From the NCBI RefSeq assembly GCF_001715295.1, contig NZ_MDKB01000006.1:235032-299031 (forward strand): a stretch of DNA of 64,000 bases. Direction: 5' to 3'. The number at the start of each line of letters is the position of its first letter. Position 1 is the stretch's first letter. A model generated the notes under the pieces. It was not told where the DNA came from. It did not search any database and saw only the letters and a program-made list of their open reading frames with translations. This DNA comes from Streptomyces griseus (GTDB lineage Bacteria; Actinomycetota; Actinomycetes; Streptomycetales; Streptomycetaceae). This document shows, one piece after another, positions 42,164 through 51,049 of the stretch. Both the position numbers and the translations under genes were made by a program.

Positions 42164-43594
42164 GTGGCCGCGATGCAGCTGACACGCACACACCGAGTAC
42201 TCATCGGGGTCGTGGTCGCCGGTGCGGTACTCATCGCCGCGATCGGATTCGCGGGCTCGTACGCCGCCGTGCGCGAACTGGCGGAGGAGAAGGGGTTCGG
42301 CCAGTTCTCGCTGGTCTTCCCGATCGGCATCGACGCGGGTATCTGCGTCCTGCTCGCGCTGGACCTCCTGCTGACCTGGATGCGCATCCCGTTCCCGCTG
42401 CTGCGCCAGACGGCGTGGCTGCTGACGGCGGCGACGATCGCCTTCAACGGCGCCGCCGCCTGGCCCGACCCGCTGGGCACCGGCATGCACGCGGTGATCC
42501 CCGTGCTGTTCGTCGTCTCGGTCGAGGCCGCCCGCCACGCCGTGGGCCGGATCGCGGACATCACGGCGGACAAGCACATGGAGGGCGTCCGCCTCACCCG
42601 GTGGCTCCTCTCCCCCGTCCCCACCTTCAAGCTGTGGCGGCGCATGAAGCTGTGGGAGCTGCGCAGTTACGAGCAGGTCATCAAGCTCGAACAGGACCGG
42701 CTGATCTACCAGGCCCGTCTGCAGGCCCGGTTCGGCCGCAACTGGCGCCGCAAGGCGCCCGTCGAGTCGATGATGCCGCTGCGCCTGGCGAAGTACGGCG
42801 TCCCGCTCGCCGAGACCGCTCCGGCGGGCCTCGCCGCCGCGGGCATCGAGCCCGCCCTCCTGCCGCCCGCGCCCGCGGTGGAGCCCCGGCAGGAGGCGCC
42901 GCAGCTCGCGTACGCCCCGCAGCAGGGGGACGGAGGACCGCAGCCGGAACACCACCGGCGGCAGCCCCTGCTCGACGAGCAGCACCAGCAGAGCCGGCCG
43001 GCCGACCAGCAGGACCGGGCGCACGAGGGGGAGCGGCCCGAGGAGGGCCCCGGCTCCCACGACAGCCCGTGGTTCGCGGCTCCCCAGGTGCCGGACGACG
43101 CCTACGAGAGTGCGTACAACCCGACGTACGTCGAGGGCCTGGAGCCCACCCCGGTACAGATCCCGTCCGGGCCCGGGCGTACCCGCCCGCTCGGCAACGT
43201 GGGCACCATCGGCGCGTTCCCGCACCCCCGGGCCGCCGAACCGCAGCCCGGCCCGGCCGCGGAGCAGGACCCGCGGGAGCAGCGGGCCGAGACGGCGCAG
43301 CCGGCCCGTCCGGCTCCGGAGCAGCAGGCCCCTCCGGAGCCGGAGCAGCCCCGGGACGCCCAGCAGGAGGCGGAATGGGCCGCGGCGGAGGCCGAGTTCG
43401 GCGAGATCGCCTACGAGGTGTTCGCCGCCTACACCCACCAGCACCAGGCCTATCCCAATGCCGCGGTGCTCGACATCCACCTCGCCGACGGCCACAACGT
43501 CCGCCACCCCCGCAGCGGCGCCCTCCTGCGCCGCCTGCTGCCGGGCTTCCGGCAGCGGTTCGACAACGAGATGTCCGCCGACCACATCGCGTGA
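42164..43594 (+). CDS. DUF2637 membrane protein
   Basis: A 476-residue protein with four N-terminal transmembrane helices (residues about 8-120, including VLIGVVVAGAVLIAAIGFAG and PIGIDAGICVLLALDLLLTW), the DUF2637 module also found on actinomycete plasmids and integrative elements near transfer genes. After a basic region comes a long Pro/Gln/Glu-rich disordered segment. A C-terminal helical domain (IAYEVFAAYTHQHQAYPNAA and a stretch ending LRRLLPGFRQRF) resembles a small winged-helix-like DNA-binding segment. GGGAGGGG supports the GTG start. No transfer genes are near, so it is probably chromosomal. Confidence 0.8.
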   Translation: MAAMQLTRTHRVLIGVVVAGAVLIAAIGFAGSYAAVRELAEEKGFGQFSLVFPIGIDAGICVLLALDLLLTWMRIPFPLLRQTAWLLTAATIAFNGAAAWPDPLGTGMHAVIPVLFVVSVEAARHAVGRIADITADKHMEGVRLTRWLLSPVPTFKLWRRMKLWELRSYEQVIKLEQDRLIYQARLQARFGRNWRRKAPVESMMPLRLAKYGVPLAETAPAGLAAAGIEPALLPPAPAVEPRQEAPQLAYAPQQGDGGPQPEHHRRQPLLDEQHQQSRPADQQDRAHEGERPEEGPGSHDSPWFAAPQVPDDAYESAYNPTYVEGLEPTPVQIPSGPGRTRPLGNVGTIGAFPHPRAAEPQPGPAAEQDPREQRAETAQPARPAPEQQAPPEPEQPRDAQQEAEWAAAEAEFGEIAYEVFAAYTHQHQAYPNAAVLDIHLADGHNVRHPRSGALLRRLLPGFRQRFDNEMSADHIA

Positions 43595-43634
43595 CGCAGC
43601 GCGCGGGGGGAGCGCGGTACGCGGACAAGGAGAA

Positions 43635-43663
43635 CCGGGCGGGCCGTCGAACGGCCCGCCCGG
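43635..43663. terminator. Bidirectional terminator between DUF2637 and lysS genes
   Basis: CCGGGCGGGCCGT pairs perfectly with ACGGCCCGCCCGG around a three-base loop (13-bp stem) between two convergent genes. Confidence 0.85.
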
Positions 43664-43682
43664 CGGTGTCCCGGGCTGCGGG

Positions 43683-45425
43683 TTACGCGCCGAGGAGCCT
43701 GCGGACCCGGTCCGCACCCACCGCGAGCAGCAGTGTGGGCAGCCGCGGCCCGGTGTCCCGGCCGACGAGCAGCCGGTACAGCAGCGCGAAGAAGGACCGC
43801 TGGGCGACCTTCAGTTCGGGCGTGGGACCGGCATCGGGCTCCAGGCCCTCCAGCACCTTCGGCACGCCGTAGACGAGCGTGGTCAGCCCGTCCAGCGACC
43901 AGTGCGCGTCGAGTCCTTCCAGGAGCAGCCGCAGCGACTCGCGGCCCTGCTCGTCCAGGGAGCCGAGCAGCTCCTTGTCCGGCTCGTCACGGACGATCGT
44001 GCGGGCCTCCGCCGGGACCTGGGTGGAGATCCAGTTCTCGGCGCGGTCCAGCCGGGGCCGTACCTCGTCGAGCGAGGTCAGCGGGTTCTCCGGGTCCAGC
44101 TCGCTCAGGATCCGCAGCGTCTGGTCCTCGGCACCGGCCGTGATGTCCACGACGGACGCGAGCGTCCGGTACGGCAGCGGGCGCGGCGTGGCGGGCAGCT
44201 CACCGGCGGCCGTACCGACGGCACGGGCGTAGGCGGCGGCGTCGGCGGGCAGCACCGAGCCGTCGGCCACCTTGCGGCCCAGCGAGTCCCACTCGTCGTA
44301 GAGCCGCTGGATCTCCTGGTCGAAGGCGATCTTGAAGGACTGGTTGGGCTTGCGGCGCGCGTAGAGCCAGCGCAACAGCGGCGCCTCCATGATCTTCAGC
44401 GCGTCGGCCGGGGTCGGCACACCGCCCTTGCTGGAGGACATCTTCGCCATGCCGGAGATACCGACGAAGGCGTACATCGGGCCGATCGGCTGGACACCGC
44501 CGAACACCTCCCGCACGATCTGTCCGCCGACGACGAACGAGGAACCGGGCGAGGAGTGGTCCACCCCGCTGGGCTCGAAGATCACGCCCTCGTAGGCCCA
44601 CCGCATCGGCCAGTCGACCTTCCAGACGAGCTTGCCGCGGTTGAACTCGTTCAGCCGGACCGTCTCGGCGAAGCCGCAGGCCGAGCAGGTGTAGTTCAGC
44701 TCGGTCGTGTCGTCGTCGTAGGCGGTGACGACCGTGAGGTCCTTCTCGCAGTTGCCGCAGTAGGGCTTGTACGGGAAGTAGCCGGCCGTGTTCGAGCTGC
44801 CGTCGTCCTCGCTCGCCGCGCCGGAGCCCTCGGCGGCCTCCAGCTCGGCCTCGTCCACCTTCTTCTGCTGCTTCTTCCCTCCGCCCGCGGGCCCGTCCTT
44901 CTTGGTGCGGTAGCGGTCCAGGACGGCGTCGATGTCGGCGCGGTGCCGCATCGCGTGGAGGATCTGCTCGCGGTACGTGCCCGCCAGGTACTGCTCGGTC
45001 TGGCTGATGCCGTCGTACTCCACGCCGAGCTCGTCCAGCGCCTCGGTCATGGCGGCCTTGAAGTGCTCCGCCCAGTTCGGGTACGCCGACCCGGCCGGCG
45101 CGGGCACCGAGGTCAGCGGCTTGCCGATGTGCTCGGCCCAGGACCCGTCGACGCCCGCGACGCCGTTCGGCACCTTGCGGTAGCGGTCGTAGTCGTCCCA
45201 GGAGATCAGGTGACGCACGGTGTGGCCGCGACGGCGGATCTCGTCGGCGACCAGGTGCGGCGTCATGACCTCGCGGAGGTTGCCCAGGTGGATCGGGCCC
45301 GAGGGGGAGAGGCCGGACGCGACGACGACCGGTTTGCCAGGCGCACGTCGCTCCGATTCGGCGATGACATCGTCCGCGAAGCGGGAGACCCAGTCGGTCT
45401 CGGTGCTGCTCTGACTCGAAGCCAC
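43683..45425 (-). CDS. lysS: Lysine--tRNA ligase, class I (archaeal type)
   Basis: About 580 residues, charging tRNA-Lys. It is a class I enzyme: the HIGH-type motif is GPIHLGNLREVMTP and the KMSKS motif is MAKMSSSKGG. A four-cysteine zinc site is formed by YCGNCEKD and YTCSACGF. An insertion rich in Lys/Gln/Glu/Gly/Ser around residues 190-220 is a Streptomyces trait. The GTG at 45425 (MASSQSSTETDW) is preferred because AAGGA is ten bases upstream; a GTG nine bases earlier is possible. It is divergent from argS. Confidence 0.94.
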   Translation of the reverse strand: MASSQSSTETDWVSRFADDVIAESERRAPGKPVVVASGLSPSGPIHLGNLREVMTPHLVADEIRRRGHTVRHLISWDDYDRYRKVPNGVAGVDGSWAEHIGKPLTSVPAPAGSAYPNWAEHFKAAMTEALDELGVEYDGISQTEQYLAGTYREQILHAMRHRADIDAVLDRYRTKKDGPAGGGKKQQKKVDEAELEAAEGSGAASEDDGSSNTAGYFPYKPYCGNCEKDLTVVTAYDDDTTELNYTCSACGFAETVRLNEFNRGKLVWKVDWPMRWAYEGVIFEPSGVDHSSPGSSFVVGGQIVREVFGGVQPIGPMYAFVGISGMAKMSSSKGGVPTPADALKIMEAPLLRWLYARRKPNQSFKIAFDQEIQRLYDEWDSLGRKVADGSVLPADAAAYARAVGTAAGELPATPRPLPYRTLASVVDITAGAEDQTLRILSELDPENPLTSLDEVRPRLDRAENWISTQVPAEARTIVRDEPDKELLGSLDEQGRESLRLLLEGLDAHWSLDGLTTLVYGVPKVLEGLEPDAGPTPELKVAQRSFFALLYRLLVGRDTGPRLPTLLLAVGADRVRRLLGA

Positions 45426-45578
45426 GGTCGGCACGTCCTTCTCTCGTGTAGGACTCGTAGGGGCACCCCGTCAGGGGCACCCCCATTCTCCCAGGTGCCA
45501 CCCGCAGCGCGAAAACGGCTTTGCACCCCGTGGGATACTGGGGTGATCCTTCGCCCCCTACGGAAACGGCAGCCGCTC

Positions 45579-47348
45579 ATGGCTTCGGTCCCCTCCCTCG
45601 CTTCCACGCTCCAGCAGCAGCTCGCGGACGCCCTGACGGCAGCTCTGCCGGAGGCCGGCGCCGCGGACCCGCTGCTGCGACGAAGCGAGCGGGCCGACTT
45701 CCAGGCCAACGGCATCCTCGCGCTCGCCAAGAAGCTCAAGGGCAACCCGCGGGAGCTGGCCGCCCAGGTCACGGTCGCCCTCCCGGCGGGTGAGCTCATC
45801 AAGGACATCGAGGTCTCCGGCCCCGGCTTCCTCAACGTGACGCTCACCGACCGGGCGATCACCACGACGCTCGCCGCACGTGCCGCCGACGGCGACCGGC
45901 TCGGCGTCCCGGAGAAGTCCGCCCCGGGCACGACCGTGATCGACTACGCCCAGCCGAACGTGGCCAAGGAGATGCACGTCGGCCACCTCCGGTCGGCCGT
46001 CATCGGTGACGCCATGGTCCAGATCCTGGAGTTCACCGGCGAGAAGGTGATCAGGCGCCACCACATCGGCGACTGGGGCACGCAGTTCGGCATGCTCATC
46101 CAGTACCTCTTCGAGCACCCGGGCGAGCTGAAGCACGAGGGTGACGAGGCGGACGGCGAGGCGGCGATGTCGTCCCTCAACCGCGTCTACAAGGCGTCGC
46201 GGGTCCTCTTCGACTCCGACGAGGAGTTCAAGGCCCGCTCCCGTGACCGTGTGGTGGCCCTCCAGGCCGGCGACCCCGAGACCCTGGCGCACTGGCAGCG
46301 CTTCGTCGACGAGTCGAAGATCTACTTCTACTCCGTCTTCGACAAGCTCGACATGGAGATCGACGACCCCGACATCGTCGGCGAGTCGGGCTACAACGAC
46401 ATGCTCGAGGAGACCTGCCGGATCCTGGAGGAGACGGGCGTCGCCGTCCGTTCCGAGGGTGCGCTGTGCGTCTTCTTCGACGACGTGAAGGGCCCGGACG
46501 GCAACCCGGTCCCCCTCATCGTCAAGAAGTCGAACGGCGGCTACGGCTACGCCGCCACCGACCTCTCCGCGATCCGGGACCGCGTCCGGAACCTCGGGGC
46601 CGACACCCTGCTCTACGTGGTGGACGCCCGGCAGTCCCTGCACTTCAAGATGGTCTTCGAGACGGCCCGCCGCGCCGGCTGGCTGAACGAGGACGTGAAG
46701 GCGCACCAGCTGGCCTTCGGCACCGTCCTCGGCAAGGACGGCAAGCCGTTCAAGACCCGTGAGGGCACCACCGTCCGGCTGGAGGACCTGCTGGACGAGG
46801 CCGTCGAGCGGGCCACCGCCGTGGTGCGCGAGAAGGCCGGGAAGGTGGGCCTCTCCGAGGAGGAGATCGCCGAGAACGGCCGGTACGTCGGCGTCGGCGC
46901 CGTGAAGTACGCGGACCTCTCGACCTCGGCCGTGCGGGACTACAAGTTCGACCTGGACCAGATGGTGTCGCTGAACGGCGACACCTCGGTGTACCTCCAG
47001 TACGCCTACGCCCGGATCCGCTCCATCCTGCGCAAGGCGGGCGAGGCGAGGCCGGCCGCGCACCCGGAGCTGGAACTGGCACAGGCCGAGCGCGCGCTGG
47101 GCCTGCACCTGGATCAGTTCGGCGAGGTCCTCGCCGACGTCGCCCAGGGGTACGAGCCGCACAAGCTCGCGGCGTACCTGTACCAGCTGGCCTCGCACCT
47201 CACCACGTTCTACGACCAGTGCCAGGTCCTGAGCGAGGACAATCCGGCGGAGGTCGTCGAGAACCGGCTGTTCCTCGTCGAACTCACCGCCCGCACCCTG
47301 CACCAGGGCATGCGGCTCCTCGGCATCAGGACGCCCGAGCGCCTCTGA
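45579..47348 (+). CDS. argS: Arginine--tRNA ligase
   Basis: A 589-residue class I synthetase. The N-terminal Add-1 domain (about 1-110) binds the tRNA D-loop; HVGHLRSAVIGD is the HIGH motif; VLGKDGKPFKTREGTTVRLE contains the degenerate KMSK-like loop usual in bacterial ArgS. The C-terminal anticodon domain begins about SVYLQYAYARIRSILRKAGE and ends IRTPERL. Divergent from lysS across a 150-bp promoter region. Essential housekeeping gene. Confidence 0.97.
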   Translation: MASVPSLASTLQQQLADALTAALPEAGAADPLLRRSERADFQANGILALAKKLKGNPRELAAQVTVALPAGELIKDIEVSGPGFLNVTLTDRAITTTLAARAADGDRLGVPEKSAPGTTVIDYAQPNVAKEMHVGHLRSAVIGDAMVQILEFTGEKVIRRHHIGDWGTQFGMLIQYLFEHPGELKHEGDEADGEAAMSSLNRVYKASRVLFDSDEEFKARSRDRVVALQAGDPETLAHWQRFVDESKIYFYSVFDKLDMEIDDPDIVGESGYNDMLEETCRILEETGVAVRSEGALCVFFDDVKGPDGNPVPLIVKKSNGGYGYAATDLSAIRDRVRNLGADTLLYVVDARQSLHFKMVFETARRAGWLNEDVKAHQLAFGTVLGKDGKPFKTREGTTVRLEDLLDEAVERATAVVREKAGKVGLSEEEIAENGRYVGVGAVKYADLSTSAVRDYKFDLDQMVSLNGDTSVYLQYAYARIRSILRKAGEARPAAHPELELAQAERALGLHLDQFGEVLADVAQGYEPHKLAAYLYQLASHLTTFYDQCQVLSEDNPAEVVENRLFLVELTARTLHQGMRLLGIRTPERL

Positions 47349-47368
47349 CGCGCCGTCCGTCGGCCTGC

Positions 47369-47393
47369 GGCCCGGCACCTCGCGTGCCGGGCC
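47369..47393. terminator. Terminator after argS
   Basis: GGCCCGGCAC and GTGCCGGGCC flank a five-base loop, 20 bp past the argS stop and before a convergent gene. Confidence 0.8.
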
Positions 47394-47415
47394 CCGCACC
47401 CGGCGGCCCGACGTC

Positions 47416-47844
47416 CTACTGGGGCCGGCCCAGCGCCCATCCCGACACGTCCGCCAGCCGCCCGCGCCACAGGGGCAGGTGCAGCGTTCCCGTGCCGCCG
47501 AGGAGGAGCGTGACGTCCCTCAGGTGGATCCAGCGCGGCAGGTGCCCCGCTCCCTCACCCGCGACCAGCTCCCGGATTCCCTGGTCCACGCTCTCGGGGA
47601 ACTCCGCGATCAGGTTGGCGCCCTCGCCCTCGACCTGGCGCAGACTCCTCGCCCAGTCGGCCTTCCACGCCTCGTGACCGATCACGTCCCCGTGGAGCAC
47701 ACCGCCGGTGAGGGTCAGGGTGATCGGCAGACTGGACCGCAGCTCTCTGTCCAGCAGCTGGATCAGCAGTTGCAGCTGCAGGTCGGGCACCGGCTCCGTG
47801 ATCACCGCAGCCGCTTCCGGTGGTGCCTGGACGGACTCGCTCAT
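47416..47844 (-). CDS. Hypothetical protein, GvpU-like features
   Basis: A 142-residue cytoplasmic protein, MSESVQAPPEAAAVITEPVP at the N-terminus. Its core LLDRELRSSLPITLTLTGGV then LHGDVIGHEAWKADWARSL has the strand-strand-G-x-L/V-x-x-x-E pattern reminiscent of small gas-vesicle accessory proteins (GvpU type) and other LSm-like folds, but no other gvp gene is in the window and the resemblance is weak. The adjacent phospholipase D-like gene is on the same strand, 90 bp away. Function is unknown. Confidence 0.6.
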   Translation of the reverse strand: MSESVQAPPEAAAVITEPVPDLQLQLLIQLLDRELRSSLPITLTLTGGVLHGDVIGHEAWKADWARSLRQVEGEGANLIAEFPESVDQGIRELVAGEGAGHLPRWIHLRDVTLLLGGTGTLHLPLWRGRLADVSGWALGRPQ

Positions 47845-47933
47845 GGCGCACTCCCTTCACCTGACGGACGGCAGGTGAAGGCCCGTATGCCCCCCGCCGG
47901 GGCCGGCACACCCGAAGCGCCGGGACGCGTCCG

Positions 47934-49127
47934 TCACAGCCAGCGGCGGATCGGCAGGACGGCGGCCTCGCGCGCCCGCTGCACCGGGGAGCGGCGCTTC
48001 CACCGGCCGCCCTCGATCAGCTCGCTCCTCGTCAGGTCCTCCTCGAAGTGACCGTCCAGGACCGCGGTGAACTCCTGGTCCAGCACGGCGAGCATCACTT
48101 CCTCGTCGTGGTCGAGCGAGCGCCGGTTGAAGTTCGTCGAGCCGATCAGCGAGGCCACCCGGTCCACCGTCAGTGACTTCGTGTGCATCATCGTCGGCTG
48201 GTATTCGTAGATCTTCACACCGCAGCCGATGAGCTCCTCGTAGTGGTGCTGGCCCGCCAGCTGGCACACCCGCTTGTCCGTGTGCGGGCCGGGCAGCAGG
48301 ATCTCCACGGTCACCCCCCGCCCCGCCGTGGCACAGAGGAGTTCCACGAAGTAGTCGTCGGGTGCGAAGTACGCCGTGGTGAGCCGCACCCGCTCCTCGG
48401 CGGATTCCATGACCACCCTGAGCAGGGTCTGCATGTCCTGCCACCCGAAGCTGGCCGAACCACGCACCACCTGCACGATCGCATCGCCCTGCGGACGCAG
48501 CTCGATGAACCGGTCACGCTCGGTGAACAGCTCCGCGTGGCACTCGGCCCAGTTCTGGGCGAACGCGGCGGCGAGACCGTCCACCGCGGGGCCGCGCACC
48601 TGCACGTGGGTGTCGCGCCACTCGTGCTCGTTCCGGGCGTCGCCGCACCATTCCTCGGCGATTCCCACCCCGCCGGTGAACGCCGTCTCCTCGTCGGTGA
48701 TGAGCACCTTGCGGTGGCAGCGGTGGTTCTGCTTGAGCGGCGACAGGTACAGCGGCTTGCGGAACCACGCCACCTCCACGCCGGCCGCGTCCATCGTCGC
48801 CAACTGGTCCTTCTCGATCAGCCGGCTGCCGAAGCCGTCCAGAAGCAGCCGCACCCGCACCCCGGCGCGGGCCCGCTCCGACAGCGCCTCGGCGAATTCG
48901 CGGGCTATGTCACCGCGCCAGTACACGAACGTCATCATGTCCACGGTGTGCTCGGCGTCACGGATCGCGCCGAGCATCGCGGCGAATATCTCGTCCCCGT
49001 TGTGGAGCGGGAGCAGAGCGTTGCCCTCCGTGGCGGCGATACCGATCAGCCGCTCCAGCCGTCGCCGCAACCGCAGGATGCGCTCGGGGTAACCGGATTC
49101 CGGTCTGTGGTCTGTGTCACTGAACAT
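47934..49127 (-). CDS. Phospholipase D-like/cardiolipin synthase family protein
   Basis: A 397-residue protein with two HKD motifs: HRCHRKVLITDEETAFTGG and MMHTKSLTVDRVASLIGSTN. The tandem arrangement and length match bacterial cardiolipin synthase-like proteins, but it lacks N-terminal transmembrane helices, so it may be soluble or peripheral. Possible reactions are phosphatidyl transfer or phosphodiester hydrolysis. The start is the ATG of MFSDTDHRPESG, with a weak purine stretch upstream. Co-directional with the 142-residue gene. Confidence 0.87.
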   Translation of the reverse strand: MFSDTDHRPESGYPERILRLRRRLERLIGIAATEGNALLPLHNGDEIFAAMLGAIRDAEHTVDMMTFVYWRGDIAREFAEALSERARAGVRVRLLLDGFGSRLIEKDQLATMDAAGVEVAWFRKPLYLSPLKQNHRCHRKVLITDEETAFTGGVGIAEEWCGDARNEHEWRDTHVQVRGPAVDGLAAAFAQNWAECHAELFTERDRFIELRPQGDAIVQVVRGSASFGWQDMQTLLRVVMESAEERVRLTTAYFAPDDYFVELLCATAGRGVTVEILLPGPHTDKRVCQLAGQHHYEELIGCGVKIYEYQPTMMHTKSLTVDRVASLIGSTNFNRRSLDHDEEVMLAVLDQEFTAVLDGHFEEDLTRSELIEGGRWKRRSPVQRAREAAVLPIRRWL

Positions 49128-49192
49128 GGGGCACCTGCCGAAGGGAGAAAATGGGAGTTCTCCGACTGTACTCCGCACCCCTCCGCAGCCGA

Positions 49193-50671
49193 TCAGAGTT
49201 CGGGCTCCTCCCAGCGGGCCGTGTCCGGCCGGTAGCGGTACTCCGGCCGGCCCGTGAGGCTGCTCGTACGGAACGGCTTGCCGTTGTCGTCGATGCGCAG
49301 GGTCCCGCTGCGGCCGCCACTGCTCCACTCCAGCTCCAGGTACCAGGTCACGTCGTGGCCCTCCACATGGGCGTCGAGGTCGAACACCTCCACGTCCGTG
49401 GAGCTCACCCGGTACGGGAAGTCCTTGGCCGGTACGACGACGTCGCCGTGCTGCCCCGCGACCGGCCGTGAGCGCGGCAGGTTCTCGTCCAGGTCGATGT
49501 CGAAGGTCTGCGGCGTGATACCGCTGCCGCAGCCGTCCCCCATCGAGAACGCGGGCCAGGTGAGCGCCGGTTCGCGCCCCACGACCCGCACATGCAGGTC
49601 CTTGAGCACCACCGCTTCCCGCGACGTCCCCTGGAGGGTGAGTTCGAGCAGCATGTCGCCCCCGTCCACACCGCCGAGCGCCCTCGCCCAGCTGCGGGTG
49701 TCCTGGGGCGCGGGCGGTGGCGGCACGGTGCCGGGGTCACGGTCGAGCAGGTAGTACTGCCCGCAGGGCGACTCCCAGTTGTACGAGCTGATGACGGCGC
49801 TCACGGGGACGCCCCGCCCGTCCGCCCCGCCGCCCTGCCGCGCCGGGGCTCCGGCGGAGGCGGAGGAAGGGGACGAGGGAAAGGCGGAAGGGCTGTCGCC
49901 GGCCGACGGGGAGACCGGCGGGCTGGGCGTCGCGGACACGCCGGCGGTACGGCTCCCGTTCCCACTGACGCTCGGGACGACCGGGACGGTCACGTCCGCG
50001 GCCTCGGTACGTCCCAAGCCGTCGACGTCGTGCGTCAGGCCGCGGACGACGAGGGCGGCGGGCACGGTGAGCGCGACGAGGGCCACCGCGGCGAGCAGAA
50101 CACGCCGGCGCCGGGAGGGCCGCCGGGCGGGCTCCGCCCCGGCCGGCGCGCGCGACTCCTCGGCAGCCTCGACGTCCCCGGGTGCGGGCCCTGAGACCGG
50201 ACCCTCGACCGGCCGGGGACCGGATTCCCGTACCGCACCCCGCCCCGCGTCCTGCGCCCCTTCCGGGACCGGTTCCGGTTCTGGTTCCGGCGTGGACTCC
50301 GGTTCGGGCTCCGGTTCGGGCTCCGGTTCCTCGTGGCGGGTGACGCTCTCCGACGGGCCGGGGCCGGGCTCCGCTGCGGCGGCGGGCTCGGCCGCGGCAC
50401 CTGCCCCCGCCTTCCGCGCCCCCCGCCGCTTCGCTTCGTCGGCCAGGATCCATTTCCGGTGCAGTCCGACGAGTTCGTCGGGAGTCGCCCGGCACACCCG
50501 GGCGAAGCGTTCGACCGGCGCGTAGTCAGGCGGCACGGCGTCGCCGTTGCAGTACCGGTGGACCGTCGACGTGCTCATGTGCAGCTTCCGGGCGAGCGCT
50601 CCGTAACTCAGCCCGGAACGCTCCTTGAGCCCACTCAGCTCTGCCGCGAAATCCTGGATCTCGGTACCCAC
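49193..50671 (-). CDS. XRE-family regulator with transmembrane segment and extracytoplasmic domain
   Basis: About 492 residues. An N-terminal HTH (residues about 8-70: LSYGALARKLHMSTSTVHRY, then RFARVCRATPDELVGLHRKW) is followed by a Glu-Pro repeat linker (about 108-135), a basic stretch RRPSRRRR, one transmembrane helix (about 190-208, VLLAAVALVALTVPAALVV) and an exported C-terminal domain of about 200 residues containing two cysteines (ESPCGQYYLLDRDPG, GDGCGSG). It looks like a membrane-bound one-component sensor. The GTG follows GGAGG. It is divergent from a small membrane peptide and a DUF4232 lipoprotein. Confidence 0.82.
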   Translation of the reverse strand: MGTEIQDFAAELSGLKERSGLSYGALARKLHMSTSTVHRYCNGDAVPPDYAPVERFARVCRATPDELVGLHRKWILADEAKRRGARKAGAGAAAEPAAAAEPGPGPSESVTRHEEPEPEPEPEPESTPEPEPEPVPEGAQDAGRGAVRESGPRPVEGPVSGPAPGDVEAAEESRAPAGAEPARRPSRRRRVLLAAVALVALTVPAALVVRGLTHDVDGLGRTEAADVTVPVVPSVSGNGSRTAGVSATPSPPVSPSAGDSPSAFPSSPSSASAGAPARQGGGADGRGVPVSAVISSYNWESPCGQYYLLDRDPGTVPPPPAPQDTRSWARALGGVDGGDMLLELTLQGTSREAVVLKDLHVRVVGREPALTWPAFSMGDGCGSGITPQTFDIDLDENLPRSRPVAGQHGDVVVPAKDFPYRVSSTDVEVFDLDAHVEGHDVTWYLELEWSSGGRSGTLRIDDNGKPFRTSSLTGRPEYRYRPDTARWEEPEL

Positions 50672-50857
50672 CCCGACCGTTCCTCCCTCTGATCCGTCCC
50701 GGGAACGCGTTCCAGGGAGGACTTGTCTGCGCAGGTCAGAGGGTGTTTCGCCGTTCCACCGTCCCATGCCGGCCAGGAGCCGTTGCCCCCGGCTTCCAGC
50801 GCCGGACAGGATGGGGGCACACCGCCGGCCCCACCCTCGTCCACCCCGGGAGACGCA

Positions 50858-50956
50858 GTGCGTACCCGCTTCGGACTGAGCCTGACGGACGCGGTCGCCA
50901 CAGGAGTGCTGATCGCCTCCACAGCGACCGTCGTCACGCTCCTGTGCCACCTCTGA
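50858..50956 (+). CDS. Predicted small membrane peptide, 32 residues
   Basis: GTG-initiated MRTRFGLSLTDAVATGVLIA followed by STATVVTLLCHL: a basic N-terminus and one hydrophobic helix, the shape of small single-pass membrane peptides. GGGAG sits six bases before the GTG. It lies in the 378-bp gap between the divergent XRE regulator and the DUF4232 lipoprotein gene. Conservation in other genomes would decide whether it is real. Confidence 0.4.
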   Translation: MRTRFGLSLTDAVATGVLIASTATVVTLLCHL

Positions 50957-51049
50957 CCACTCGTCATTGTCCAGTACATCCAGCACGGCCCGGTGCGCCA
51001 AAGCGGCGCCCCGGGCACGACCGACCTTCTGAACGGGGAGAACCACCTC

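Noticed and set aside
42164..43594. DUF2637 gene as marker of an integrated plasmid
   Set aside because: DUF2637 occurs on actinomycete mobile elements, but no att site, integrase, replication or transfer gene is nearby and the flanking genes are core.
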